Part shown: in pieces, positions 34,999 to 44,087 of the stretch
How positions within the stretch are numbered: position 1 is the stretch's first letter
Layout: every line of letters starts with the position of its first letter
Assembly (NCBI GenBank): GCA_002409145.1
Contig: DHUL01000028.1
Coordinates: 1-54,431, forward strand
From: Bacteroidales bacterium UBA5235
GTDB taxonomy: Bacteria; Bacteroidota; Bacteroidia; Bacteroidales; VadinHA17
Direction: 5' to 3'
DNA length: 54,431 bases
Notes under the pieces: generated by a model
The model's database searches: none
What the model was told of the DNA's origin: nothing
Seen by the model: only the letters and a program-made list of their open reading frames with translations
Translations under genes and position numbers: made by a program

Positions 34999-36794
34999 TT
35001 TGATCCGGTGGCTGCAAGTGAGCGTGGCGGGTTTCGGTAAATCTCAGGTATCACAGGCAGTCCTCCCACCTCAACCGGGGCGAACTGCTGCAGGTATCTC
35101 ACCAGCGCCAGCCACTCCTTGCCCTCCTGGAGACCCGGAGTATCTGCATTGAAGTCCATTACCATAAGGTCCATATCAGTGACGGGATTCCCCTGACTGT
35201 CCTTCGGTACAACATTGATGAGACCCAGTGACATTTTCTTTATAATGCCCACGAAATCAAGCATGTATGAGTTAGCAACGATTGAATAGAGCCGGGTATC
35301 ATCCTTTGAGGTATTAACTTCGGTGACTTTACCATCGGGGGCAGTATACTCCATCCTGCGGATCTTATTTAACAGTCTGCCTTCAGGGTCATAGTCAATC
35401 CGGAGATGTGAATAATAACAGAAGTGAGCGGGGGTGGAGGCGGATGACATAATCAGGATCTCGGCAATATTCTTCAGCTCGCGGCCTGTGACCCATAGTC
35501 TGGACAGCGGGTAGCCTGGTACGATATTGCTCCCCGATCCCAGTGACATCACCCTGAATAGATCGGCCACGCTCTGAACCCCGGGCTGAATAGGATCACG
35601 GATGACGCCGAGGGCTACCATAGCACAATCGGTACCCGGACCGAATTCATTTACATAGTAATATATTGCGTCAGCCATCATTGCCCCCAGGCTGCTGCCA
35701 TGAAAATCTGCCAGCTCATCAGCATTGAGCAGGAATGGTGCCTCTGCCACCGGCATATCATATGAAAGCTTTAGTGGTTCCAGGATGATCCGGTCAACCT
35801 CTTTTTTCTGAATCTCTATCTCCTCCTGGATCGAAGCCAGGCCTTTTGCATTGTCGTCCACCGGAATCATTTTGTAACTATCCATCCTTACTCCATTCCC
35901 GGTAACGGTGAGGTCCATCCTCCCAATACTTGTTCCTGAGCTACCGGTGCTTACTATCGGGACCCCGTTTACAACCAGCGGTTCCCTGAGATAAATATGG
36001 GTATGGCCGGATATGATTACGTCTATTCCTTTCACCCTGCGTGCAAGTTCAGCGTCCTCACCGGCCCAGTTTCCCTTTTTGTCTTTCGATACGCCGCTGT
36101 GTGACAGGCAGATAATTACATCACACTTCTGTTCCATCAGCTCTTTCACCATCCGTTTTGCAGCTTTAACAATCTTTTCAAAAGTGATGGGGACAGCATA
36201 GGGAGCTGATTCATCGGCATCCTCTCCGAGAAGTGAAAAGAGGCCGACCTTCAGGCCGTTGACCTCCCTGATGACCCATGGTTTTACCAGTCCGTCACCA
36301 AGGAGTGCCTCGAAGGCATCATCAGCCGGGTCATTTGGATCAGTCACTGCGTTTCCCATCAGGATCACCGGTATCTCACCCCGCATCGAGGCCTTTCTCA
36401 GGATACCCGCATAGGCCTCCGGCCCGAAATCGAAGTCGTGGTTGCCCATTGCAACCACATCATAACCAGACTTTTTCATAAGTGGGATCTGGAATGCCGT
36501 CTCCGGCTCCAGCGCCTGGAACAATGTTCCCATCATACAGTCACCGCCGTCAACCACCAGGGTTGATCCGGGATTTTCTGCACGTACCTCCGCTATGATG
36601 CCGGCTATGCGAGCCAGTCCTCCGAAGGTGGGGTCATTGTCAGCCACCAGTGGTGTGTAAGCGGATTCCGGGCCAAATCCCTGCAAATGCGAGTGGAAAT
36701 CGTTCGTATGAAGTATTGTCAGTTTCTTTCCCTCCTGTGCTGTGAGTGTTACTGCCATGGCGAGGAAAAATGATATGATAATCATCCTTTTCAT
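34995..36794 (-). CDS. 5'-nucleotidase / UDP-sugar hydrolase family metallophosphoesterase
   Basis: This 599-aa exported enzyme (signal peptide ending LTAQ, residues 1-20) has a calcineurin-like domain with LTILHTNDFHSHLQG (about 25-39), VDGGDCMMGT, MGNHDFDFG, CLSHSGVS and ISGHTHIYL, and a C-terminal 5'-nucleotidase domain (about 380-560) with VTGRELKNI and NSYMLDFVG. UshA-family enzymes hydrolyse periplasmic nucleotides or UDP-sugars. Its stop overlaps the acyltransferase start, so it is transcribed with the carotenoid genes, although a direct role in them is not established. Confidence 0.9.
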   Translation of the reverse strand: MKRMIIISFFLAMAVTLTAQEGKKLTILHTNDFHSHLQGFGPESAYTPLVADNDPTFGGLARIAGIIAEVRAENPGSTLVVDGGDCMMGTLFQALEPETAFQIPLMKKSGYDVVAMGNHDFDFGPEAYAGILRKASMRGEIPVILMGNAVTDPNDPADDAFEALLGDGLVKPWVIREVNGLKVGLFSLLGEDADESAPYAVPITFEKIVKAAKRMVKELMEQKCDVIICLSHSGVSKDKKGNWAGEDAELARRVKGIDVIISGHTHIYLREPLVVNGVPIVSTGSSGTSIGRMDLTVTGNGVRMDSYKMIPVDDNAKGLASIQEEIEIQKKEVDRIILEPLKLSYDMPVAEAPFLLNADELADFHGSSLGAMMADAIYYYVNEFGPGTDCAMVALGVIRDPIQPGVQSVADLFRVMSLGSGSNIVPGYPLSRLWVTGRELKNIAEILIMSSASTPAHFCYYSHLRIDYDPEGRLLNKIRRMEYTAPDGKVTEVNTSKDDTRLYSIVANSYMLDFVGIIKKMSLGLINVVPKDSQGNPVTDMDLMVMDFNADTPGLQEGKEWLALVRYLQQFAPVEVGGLPVIPEIYRNPPRSLAATGSK

Positions 36795-36999
36795 CTTGTA
36801 TGAAATTTGGGATTAAGTTAGCAAAAAGCTTTTTATACCAGCCACAGAGGGGCTAAAGAATTACGCGCCCGCCGGATTTCGGTTATGCCCGGCCGATAAC
36901 TCAGTCTGAGCAATGAGGTCCCCGGGGTTTTTGCAGCCACGGTTGAAATAGTGCTCATTTCTTCCAGGTCACTTCTGTCGTAAGGCGGTTTGGCTTTAT

Positions 37000-37007
37000 T
37001 ATCTTTG
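37000..37007 (+). promoter_or_regulatory. -7 element deciding the guaA start
   Basis: TATCTTTG matches TAnnTTTG. Transcription would start near 37014, so the ATG at 37035 (not the upstream 36990 Met) is the likely start, with a leader of about 20 bases. Confidence 0.5.
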
Positions 37008-37034
37008 CCCCAACCAAGAAACAAACCACTAAAG

Positions 37035-37997
37035 ATGATCAGGGAAATAAAGGTGCAGGATCTTGACACCGGACAGTTCATAGCCGGGAAGGTCAGTGAG
37101 ATCAGAGCCGCTGTTGGCAACGGCACGGCGATCAATGCTCTCTCCGGGGGCGTGGACTCTTCAGTTGTCACTATGATAGGCCATCTTGCCCTGGGCGACA
37201 GGCTCAGGACAGTTTTCATTCAGAACGGTCTTATGCGCGAGGGAGAACCCGAAGCCGTGGCCTCAGTATTCGCTGAACTTGGAGTGAAGGTTGAGATCAT
37301 TGACGCTCAGCAGGAGTTCCTCGAAGCCCTGAAGGGCATAACAGACCCTGAACAGAAACGCGAAGCCATCACCCAGACATTCTACAGGAAGGTATTCGGC
37401 CGGATAGTCAGGGAGAGCGGAGCCAGGTACCTGCTGCAGGGGACCATCCTGACTGATATTGACGAGACCGTTGCCGGAATCAAGCGTCAGCACAACGTCT
37501 TTGCCCAGCTCGGCATTGACCCGCAGGAAACATTCGGATATCATATCCTCGAACCGCTGATACAATTGCGCAAGGACGGCGTCAGGATGACAGGCCGGGC
37601 TGCCGGACTTCCCGAAGAGATGTTCAACCGTATACCTTTCCCCGGCCCAGCGCTGGCAGCCCGCATAATCGGCGAGGTGACACAGGAGAAACTGGATATT
37701 GTCAGAAAGGCTACGATGATTGTCGAAAAATTGCTTGCCGGCAGGGGAGCTTTCCAGTATATGGCTATTTTGCATGACGACCGTGTCACGGGGATGCGCG
37801 ACGGAAAGAGGGATTTCGGAAGGCAGATAGAGGTGCGTTGCTGGGACAGCATCGATGCACGTACCGCCACCCCCACCCGGTTGCCGTTTGAGTTGCTGGA
37901 AAAACTTGCGGCAGAGATACTTGACACCGTCCCCGGCGTGGTCTCTGTTACCTATAATATAGCTACCAAACCACCCTCAACCATTGAGGCAGTCTGA
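37035..37997 (+). CDS. Stand-alone GMP-synthase ATP-pyrophosphatase subunit (GuaA C-terminal type)
   Basis: This 320-aa protein carries the N-type ATP pyrophosphatase P-loop ALSGGVDSSVVT (about 35-46), the PFPGPALAARIIGEVT segment and the dimerisation-domain ending YNIATKPPSTIEAV of GMP synthase, which aminates XMP to GMP. It lacks the N-terminal glutaminase (GATase) domain of usual bacterial GuaA (about 510-525 aa), as in the archaeal two-subunit form. The central QLRKDGVRMTGRAAGLPEE region also differs from the usual bacterial form. The ammonia source is then unknown: a separate glutaminase or free ammonia. It is convergent with folC across a repeat. Confidence 0.85.
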   Translation: MIREIKVQDLDTGQFIAGKVSEIRAAVGNGTAINALSGGVDSSVVTMIGHLALGDRLRTVFIQNGLMREGEPEAVASVFAELGVKVEIIDAQQEFLEALKGITDPEQKREAITQTFYRKVFGRIVRESGARYLLQGTILTDIDETVAGIKRQHNVFAQLGIDPQETFGYHILEPLIQLRKDGVRMTGRAAGLPEEMFNRIPFPGPALAARIIGEVTQEKLDIVRKATMIVEKLLAGRGAFQYMAILHDDRVTGMRDGKRDFGRQIEVRCWDSIDARTATPTRLPFELLEKLAAEILDTVPGVVSVTYNIATKPPSTIEAV

Positions 37998-37998
37998 G

Positions 37999-38079
37999 GA
38001 TTTGCGATGTGCGATGTGCGATGTGCGTTGTGCGATGTGCGAATAACTAAATCGGAATTCGCAAATCGCAAATCGCAAT
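37999..38079. repeat. Heptamer tandem repeat and hairpin between guaA and folC
   Basis: Five copies of GCGATGT (one GCGTTGT variant, 38004-38038) are followed by CGCAAAT repeats (38060-38080). The first arm from 37999 (GATTTGCGATGTGCG) pairs with 38060-38074 with one mismatch. It fills the gap between two convergent stops and could act as a bidirectional terminator. Confidence 0.7.
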
Positions 38080-39369
38080 TTACAGTGCTTCCGCCACCAC
38101 AAACGTCGACCCGCCGATATATATCATATCATGCTGGCCGGCGACGGCCCGGGCTGCTGCAACAGCCTCCCTTACTGAAGGATATGCCCTTCCAACAAGT
38201 CCGTATTCCCCGGCGGCTGTCTTCAGCAGGTTTTCATCCAGCGCCCTGGGGATCGATGCCCTGGTAAAATAATATATGGCATCGCGCGGGAAAAGCGGCA
38301 AAACCGATCCCAGGTCCTTGTCATTCACAAAGCCAATAACCATATGAAGATTCTCCTTCGCCGTTGCCCTGACCTGCCTCATCACATACTCCAGACCCTC
38401 CCTGTTGTGTCCCGTATCGCAGACTGTCAGTGGTGACCGCGACAGTATCTGCCAACGTCCCATCAGACCTGTGTTGTAAACCACACCTGCGACACCCCTG
38501 AGAAAGTGTTCACGGCTTAGTCCGTGACCTGCAGACAGTGTCTCTGCAACCGCTGCTGCGGTCTGCAGGTTCTTCTTCTGCGCAAGGCCTCCCAGCGGCG
38601 TCTCACCCCTCATGGTCACACCATCATCAAGGCCTGTAAGAGTGAACCGCCTCATGGAGCTGTCAGGAAAAATCCTTCCCAGCCTGCACCTGAAACGGTT
38701 GTCGGCAAAGGTGATGGGCGCATGCAGGGTCTCTGACTTCCGGAGGAAAACATCGCGCGTCTCAGGTTGTGTCTCGCCTATCACAACCGGGACTCCCTCC
38801 TTGATGATACCTGCCTTCTCCCCTGCTACCGCTCCCAAAGTCCGCCCCAGAAACTCCATATGATCATGCCCTATATTGGTAATGACTGACAGAATGGGAG
38901 TTATAATGTTTGTCGAATCAAGTCTTCCTCCCATACCCACTTCAATGACAGCAATGTCAACATTCATCCTGGCAAAGTAATCAAAGGCCAGTGCAACCGT
39001 CAGCTCAAAGAATGAAGGTTTGATCCGATTGATAATTCCATTGTGTCTCTCAACGAACCCGGTAACCTCCTCTTCAGGGATCATCTCACCGTCAATCTTT
39101 ATTCTCTCCCTGAAATCCTTCAGATGAGGGGATGTGTAAAGACCCGTCCTGTATCCTGCTTCCTGCAGAACTGAGGCAGTCATGTGAGATACTGATCCCT
39201 TCCCGTTGGTGCCGGCAACATGAACTGAACGGAACCTGGTGTGGGGATGACCAAAATAGCGGTCAAGCTCAATTGTATTGTCAAGGTTGCCTTTGTATGC
39301 GGGTTTGCCCATACGGTGGTAGGCTGGGAGCAGGCTGAAGAGATACTCAACGGTTTCCTGGTACGTCAT
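38080..39369 (-). CDS. folC: Folylpolyglutamate synthase / dihydrofolate synthase
   Basis: This 429-aa Mur-ligase-family enzyme adds L-glutamate to dihydropteroate and folates in the cytoplasm. The P-loop is VAGTNGKGSVSH (about 52-63), followed by GLYTSPHLKDFRERI, VIEVGMGGRLDSTN (about 136-149), NIGHDHMEFLG and the C-terminal GHNREGLEYVMRQV. Length is typical. It is leftward, divergent from phoH, with its own -7 element at 39396-39403. Confidence 0.93.
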   Translation of the reverse strand: MTYQETVEYLFSLLPAYHRMGKPAYKGNLDNTIELDRYFGHPHTRFRSVHVAGTNGKGSVSHMTASVLQEAGYRTGLYTSPHLKDFRERIKIDGEMIPEEEVTGFVERHNGIINRIKPSFFELTVALAFDYFARMNVDIAVIEVGMGGRLDSTNIITPILSVITNIGHDHMEFLGRTLGAVAGEKAGIIKEGVPVVIGETQPETRDVFLRKSETLHAPITFADNRFRCRLGRIFPDSSMRRFTLTGLDDGVTMRGETPLGGLAQKKNLQTAAAVAETLSAGHGLSREHFLRGVAGVVYNTGLMGRWQILSRSPLTVCDTGHNREGLEYVMRQVRATAKENLHMVIGFVNDKDLGSVLPLFPRDAIYYFTRASIPRALDENLLKTAAGEYGLVGRAYPSVREAVAAARAVAGQHDMIYIGGSTFVVAEAL

Positions 39370-39395
39370 GTTGATAACCTTTTTACGGTTGTTTG

Positions 39396-39403
39396 CAAAT
39401 TTA
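39396..39403 (-). promoter_or_regulatory. -7 element of folC
   Basis: Minus-strand TAAATTTG matches the consensus. The predicted start near 39389 gives a 20-base leader to the ATG. Confidence 0.45.
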
Positions 39404-39436
39404 CAAAAAGCGCTTTCCCCTGATATGAGGCAAAGC

Positions 39437-39444
39437 TATCTTTG
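39437..39444 (+). promoter_or_regulatory. -7 element of phoH
   Basis: TATCTTTG matches TAnnTTTG. The predicted start near 39451 lies 46 bases before the ATG at 39497. Confidence 0.45.
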
Positions 39445-39496
39445 TCGCCGTGGTAATATCTGCGCCGGAGATGCTGCCCTTTAAACTGAATCTGTT

Positions 39497-40834
39497 ATGG
39501 CGAAAAAGAAAAAACAAAAGAAGATTTTTATTCTCGACACGAACGTGCTGCTGCATGATTACACATGCATCTACAACTTTGAAGAAAACGATGTGGTAAT
39601 ACCCATCGTGGTGCTGGAGGAGCTTGACAAGTTCAAGCGCGGCAATGACATTATCAATTTCAATGCGCGGGAGTTCACTCGTGAACTCGACAAAATAGCG
39701 GGAGACATGCTCCTTACTGGTAATATTCCGCTTGGAGAAAACCTGGGCACACTTCACATCGAGACCGGGAAACAGTTTTCCGAAAGAGTCTCCGAATCAT
39801 TCCCGGAAAGAACCCCTGATCACCGTATACTGGCAATTGCCGAATTTGTCAACCAGGAGAACAAGGATAAGACCGTTGTCCTCATCACCAAGGATATCAA
39901 CCTCAGGATGAAGGCAAAGTCACTGGGTATCAGATCTGAAGACTACCAGAACGACAAGGTTGTCAACCTGGATGAGCTTTACAAGGGAATCAGGATTATT
40001 GAGAACATTGACCATGACCTGATCAACCAGCTGTACGAGAAGGCTGACGGGGTACCTGCCACGGAGCTCAAGATTAAGGACACTGAGCCGGGGCACCACT
40101 ACTTTATCCTTCGAAACAGCAATTCCAGCGCGCTTGCCCATTATGATCCCGCCACCAATATGCTTGTGAGGGTTCTCAAGCAGACCACCTATGGCATCGA
40201 CCCACGGAATGCAGAGCAGACCTTTGCTCTTGACGCACTCTGTGATCCTGATATTCAGCTGATCTCCCTGACCGGCAAGGCCGGCACAGGCAAGACTCTT
40301 CTGGCACTTGCCGCTGCCCTGCACCAGCACAAACGCTACAAGCAGATATTCCTCGCAAGGCCGATAGTACCGCTCGCAAACCGTGACATGGGCTTCCTGC
40401 CAGGCGACGTGAAGGAGAAGATGGACCCCTACATGCAGCCGCTCTTTGACAACCTGACTGTCATCAAGCACCGTTTCAGCGCCCAGAGCCCGGAATTCAT
40501 ACGCATAAATGACATGATAAAGGATGAGAAGCTTGTGATAACCCCGCTGGCATATATCAGGGGCCGCAGCCTCTCGAATATTTTCTTCATCGTTGACGAA
40601 GCGCAGAACCTTACCCCGCATGAGGTAAAGACAATCATCACCAGGGCCGGCGAAGGAACAAAAATGGTCTTCACTGGCGACATTGAACAGATTGACTCGC
40701 CATATCTTGACTCCGGTTCCAACGGGCTCAGCTACCTCTCTGACAAGATGAAGGGGCTTGATCTCTTCGCGCATGTCCACCTGGTAAAAGGTGAGAGAAG
40801 CTTCCTTGCAGAACTGGCGAGCAAGCTGCTCTGA
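39497..40834 (+). CDS. PhoH family protein with N-terminal PIN domain
   Basis: This 445-aa protein joins a PIN ribonuclease domain (about 8-140: IFILDTNVLLHD, IVVLEELDKFKRG, VVLITKDINLRMKA with acidic active-site residues) to a PhoH ATPase domain (about 235-445) with Walker A SLTGKAGTGKTLLALAAA and Walker B NIFFIVDEAQNLTPHEV. Such YlaK/PhoH2-type proteins couple RNA unwinding to cleavage. It is cytoplasmic. Its end lies 46 bases before the TTG start of mtaB, which has its own promoter in the gap. Confidence 0.92.
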   Translation: MAKKKKQKKIFILDTNVLLHDYTCIYNFEENDVVIPIVVLEELDKFKRGNDIINFNAREFTRELDKIAGDMLLTGNIPLGENLGTLHIETGKQFSERVSESFPERTPDHRILAIAEFVNQENKDKTVVLITKDINLRMKAKSLGIRSEDYQNDKVVNLDELYKGIRIIENIDHDLINQLYEKADGVPATELKIKDTEPGHHYFILRNSNSSALAHYDPATNMLVRVLKQTTYGIDPRNAEQTFALDALCDPDIQLISLTGKAGTGKTLLALAAALHQHKRYKQIFLARPIVPLANRDMGFLPGDVKEKMDPYMQPLFDNLTVIKHRFSAQSPEFIRINDMIKDEKLVITPLAYIRGRSLSNIFFIVDEAQNLTPHEVKTIITRAGEGTKMVFTGDIEQIDSPYLDSGSNGLSYLSDKMKGLDLFAHVHLVKGERSFLAELASKLL

Positions 40835-40848
40835 TCCGGCTTTTTTAC

Positions 40849-40856
40849 TATTTTTG
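40849..40856 (+). promoter_or_regulatory. -7 element deciding the mtaB start
   Basis: TATTTTTG matches TAnnTTTG; the transcript would begin near 40862. This favours the TTG at 40881 over the ATG at 40791, which lies inside phoH. Confidence 0.5.
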
Positions 40857-40880
40857 CATTCGAACAGTAACCTTTTAGTT

Positions 40881-42188
40881 TTGAAGAGGAAAGTAGCGTT
40901 TCATACACTGGGATGCAAGCTGAATTTTGCTGAGACTTCAACAATAGCACGCACCTTCCCGCATGAAAAGTTCGAGAGGGTCTCTGCTGACAGTCATGCT
41001 GACATTTATGTGATCAACACATGTACTGTCACTGATACGGCTGACCGTAAATGCAGGCAGGCAGTCAGGAAGTTCGTCCACCATAATCCTGATGCATTCA
41101 TTGCCGTCGTCGGATGCTACGCCCAGCTGAGACGCGAGGAGGCGGCGTCAATTGAAGGAGTCGACCTGGTCCTGGGAACATATGAAAAGTTTGACATTGC
41201 CCGGTATATCGATAACCTCGAAAAACGAACAGCACCCGAAATCCATTCCTGCGAAAGTGTTGATACCGTCGGATTCATGTCATCATGGTCAGCCGGTGAC
41301 CGCACAAGATCATTCCTCAAGGTGCAGGATGGATGTGACTATCACTGTTCATACTGCACCGTTCCCCTTGCCAGGGGGAAGAGCAGAAATCTTGCTGTCA
41401 GCGAGATAGTGGCTGAAGCAGAAAAGATTGCCGCCAGCGGAGTCAGGGAGATAGTCCTGACCGGCGTTAATGTGGGCGACTTCGGGAAGAGCACCGGTGA
41501 GACCCTCGAACAGCTCCTTGAAAGTCTGCTGAAGGTGAACGGACTGGAGAGGCTCAGACTCTCATCAATTGAGCCCAACCTGGTCACTGACCGGATCATC
41601 GATATCATCTCTGAAGGCAGGGTGTTGCTGCCTCACTTTCACATGCCACTGCAGAGCGGCAATGACAGGGTGCTGGGACTCATGCGTCGCCGGTACCGCA
41701 GGGAGGTGTTCCGTGACAGGGTCATGAAGATAAGGGAAAAAATTCCTGATGCGGGAATCGGGGCTGATGTCATCGTGGGCTTCCCCGGCGAGACGGATGA
41801 TGACCATGCAGAAACATACAGCTTCCTGGAGAGTCTTCCTCTGTCATATCTTCATGTCTTTGCCTTCTCACCAAGGCCCGGGACACCGGCTGCCAACCTG
41901 CCGGGAGCAGTGAACCGTCAGGAGAAGGAAAAAAGAAGCAGGCAGCTGATAAGACTGTCGGAGAGCCGGCGGATGCAGTTCATGCGCAGCGCATCGGGTC
42001 AGATACATGATGTTCTTTTTGAAAAGAGAGGTCACGATGGCACAGTATCAGGACTGACAGGCAATTACATACGGGTGATGACTCCCTGGACAAAAGGGCT
42101 GCCCGGATCAATACGGCGGGTGAAACTAACCACCCTGCGTGACGACTCTTCGATGAACTGCGAACTGACAGATAAAGAAGCATTATGA
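40881..42188 (+). CDS. mtaB: tRNA threonylcarbamoyladenosine methylthiotransferase MtaB
   Basis: This 435-aa radical-SAM enzyme adds a methylthio group to t6A37 of tRNA. It has the UPF0004 domain (FHTLGCKLNFAETS at the N terminus, VINTCTVTDTADRK and VVGCYAQLRREE with three cluster Cys), the radical SAM motif DGCDYHCSYC (CxxxCxxC), SSIEPNL, MPLQSGND, and a C-terminal TRAM-like domain (about 375-435). The predicted start is a TTG, as no ATG fits both the promoter and the family N terminus. It overlaps the next gene by four bases (ATGA). Confidence 0.92.
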   Translation: MKRKVAFHTLGCKLNFAETSTIARTFPHEKFERVSADSHADIYVINTCTVTDTADRKCRQAVRKFVHHNPDAFIAVVGCYAQLRREEAASIEGVDLVLGTYEKFDIARYIDNLEKRTAPEIHSCESVDTVGFMSSWSAGDRTRSFLKVQDGCDYHCSYCTVPLARGKSRNLAVSEIVAEAEKIAASGVREIVLTGVNVGDFGKSTGETLEQLLESLLKVNGLERLRLSSIEPNLVTDRIIDIISEGRVLLPHFHMPLQSGNDRVLGLMRRRYRREVFRDRVMKIREKIPDAGIGADVIVGFPGETDDDHAETYSFLESLPLSYLHVFAFSPRPGTPAANLPGAVNRQEKEKRSRQLIRLSESRRMQFMRSASGQIHDVLFEKRGHDGTVSGLTGNYIRVMTPWTKGLPGSIRRVKLTTLRDDSSMNCELTDKEAL

Positions 42189-43069
42189 AGCGTGCCGGTT
42201 ATTACATATTTGTAGTCCTGAGCTATACCATCACATTTCTCCCAATGAGGGCGCTGCACCTGCTGTCAGACCTGCTCTGGCCGTTTTTCTACCATGTCGT
42301 CCGGTATCGCCGCAGCGTGGTGGAAACAAATCTCAAAAACGCCTTCCCGGAAAAGAGTCCGGGAGAAAGAAAAAAGATTGCAAAAAGGTTCTACAGGCAT
42401 CTCACTGACATGATTGTGGAGACACTTAAGGCCATGCACATGACCCCGGAGCAGATCAAAAAACGTTTTGCAGTGACTGACACCTCCCTCACCGACAGGT
42501 TCTACAGCGAAGGACGTGATGTAGTTGCCCTTTGCAGCCACTATAACAACTGGGAGTGGTTTTCTTCGATGCAGCTCTCATCAAAACACAGGGCTGTAAC
42601 TATTTACAAACCACTGAAGAACAAGGATTTTGACAGGTTTCTCTATAAGATAAGGACAAGATTCGGAGTATGGGTCACTCCCATGAATCATATTATCAGG
42701 GATCTGGTCAAATGCAGGGATGAAAAGATCCTCACCATGTCAGGATTCATCGCTGATCAGACCCCTCCGCCTGATGACAATGCATTCTGGACCACATTTC
42801 TTAACCAGGATACAGGCTTTTACAGGGGAGCAGAGAAGGTGGCGGTGAAATATGACATTCCCGTGATATTCATCAATATAGAAAAAAGGAAGAGAGGCTT
42901 CTACGAGCTTGAATACAGCCTGATATCAGAACACCCGCGCGACGAGGAGCCCAATGCCATTATTGCCCGTTACGCAAACAGGCTTGAAGAGGTGATCAGG
43001 GCACGGCCCGAATACTGGCTCTGGAGCCATCGCAGATGGAAACACAAAAGACCAGTCATAAATGATTAG
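42185..43069 (+). CDS. LpxL/HtrB-type lipid A or lysophospholipid acyltransferase
   Basis: This 294-aa protein has an N-terminal membrane helix (about 4-28) and the LpxL-family active site CSHYNNWEW (His and Glu, HxxxxE, about 117-125), followed by KPLKNKDFDRF (about 140-150) and IADQTPPPDDN (about 193-203). It would add a secondary acyl chain to lipid A at the inner membrane. It is translationally coupled to mtaB and overlaps the GT2 downstream by eight bases, so the operon links a tRNA modification gene with envelope genes. Confidence 0.88.
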   Translation: MKRAGYYIFVVLSYTITFLPMRALHLLSDLLWPFFYHVVRYRRSVVETNLKNAFPEKSPGERKKIAKRFYRHLTDMIVETLKAMHMTPEQIKKRFAVTDTSLTDRFYSEGRDVVALCSHYNNWEWFSSMQLSSKHRAVTIYKPLKNKDFDRFLYKIRTRFGVWVTPMNHIIRDLVKCRDEKILTMSGFIADQTPPPDDNAFWTTFLNQDTGFYRGAEKVAVKYDIPVIFINIEKRKRGFYELEYSLISEHPRDEEPNAIIARYANRLEEVIRARPEYWLWSHRRWKHKRPVIND

Positions 43070-44087
43070 GACAGCTGTCGTTATCCTCAACTGGAACGGA
43101 AGAAAATTCCTTGAACAGTTCCTGCCCGGGGTGGTCAAAAACACCCTCTCCATTGACACATCAGTCATTGTGGCCGACAACGGTTCGGAAGATGACTCGG
43201 TAAAGTGGGTGACTGAAAACCAGCCGGAGGTGCAGGTCATCAGGCTCGGCAGAAATTACGGATATGCAGGAGGATACAACATGGCACTCAGCCAGGTTGA
43301 AGCTGAATACTACATACTTCTTAATTCCGATGTGGAGGTTGAGCCCGCATGGGCGGAAAAGCTGGTCACTTATATGGACATGCACCCGAATGTGGGCGCC
43401 TGCCAGCCTAAGATCAGGTCATACACCAGTCGTGACTCGTTTGAATATGCAGGTGCTGCCGGGGGGTATATTGACAGGCTTGGCTACCCCTTCTGCCGCG
43501 GCCGTATCTTTGACACGGTGGAGAGTGACCATGGCCAGTATGACGATGTCTGCGAGATATTCTGGGCATCAGGTTCCTGTATAATCGTCAGGGGTGCCGC
43601 ATTTGACCAGTGTGACGGCTTTGACGAGTCGTTTTTTGTTCACATGGAAGAGATTGATCTCTGCTGGAGAATGCAGAACGCAGGGTATATGATCAGCTAC
43701 TTTCCTCATTCCGTGGTCTGGCACGTAGGAGGAGGAACACTCAACTACGGATCACCATCGAAGATCTATTACAACTTCCGCAACAGTCTTGTCATGCTGG
43801 CCAAGAACCTTCCGGTAAAGCATCTCCGCAGAACAATCTTCGCCCGCCAGGTCCTTGACGGCCTTGCAGCCGTGATGCTGCTCTTCACCGAAGGCCGTGC
43901 AGCAGCCGCCGCGGTTGTAAAGGCACACAGGGATTTCAGGAGGCAGCGGACTGCAATCAGGACCTTCAGAACCATCACCCCAAATCCTGGAATCTTCCAT
44001 ACTCCGCATACCACCATGAACAAATATCTCCTTTATGAGTATTATATACGCAAAAGGAAAACATTCTCAGAACTCGGGTGGATTTAA
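43062..44087 (+). CDS. Family 2 glycosyltransferase
   Basis: This 341-aa GT-A enzyme has AVVILNWNGRKFLEQFL (about 5-21), ADNGSEDDSV (about 44-53), LNSDVEVEP (about 91-99, DXD-like) and DESFFVHMEEIDLCWRM (about 189-205), the pattern of rhamnosyltransferase-like GT2 enzymes that build surface polysaccharides. A membrane-associated C-terminal part (about 230-290) carries basic segments. Donor and acceptor are unknown. It overlaps neighbours at both ends. Confidence 0.87.
   Translation: MIRTAVVILNWNGRKFLEQFLPGVVKNTLSIDTSVIVADNGSEDDSVKWVTENQPEVQVIRLGRNYGYAGGYNMALSQVEAEYYILLNSDVEVEPAWAEKLVTYMDMHPNVGACQPKIRSYTSRDSFEYAGAAGGYIDRLGYPFCRGRIFDTVESDHGQYDDVCEIFWASGSCIIVRGAAFDQCDGFDESFFVHMEEIDLCWRMQNAGYMISYFPHSVVWHVGGGTLNYGSPSKIYYNFRNSLVMLAKNLPVKHLRRTIFARQVLDGLAAVMLLFTEGRAAAAAVVKAHRDFRRQRTAIRTFRTITPNPGIFHTPHTTMNKYLLYEYYIRKRKTFSELGWI

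Noticed and set aside
36833..37219. 128-codon minus-strand frame over the guaA 5' region
   Set aside because: It is antisense to the guaA P-loop region and has no recognisable features.
37998..38080. CRISPR-like array
   Set aside because: Units are only 7 bases with no spacers of CRISPR size and no cas genes.
39920..40780. 286-codon minus-strand frame inside phoH
   Set aside because: It is the antisense of the clearly conserved PhoH ATPase domain, so it is a shadow of that gene.
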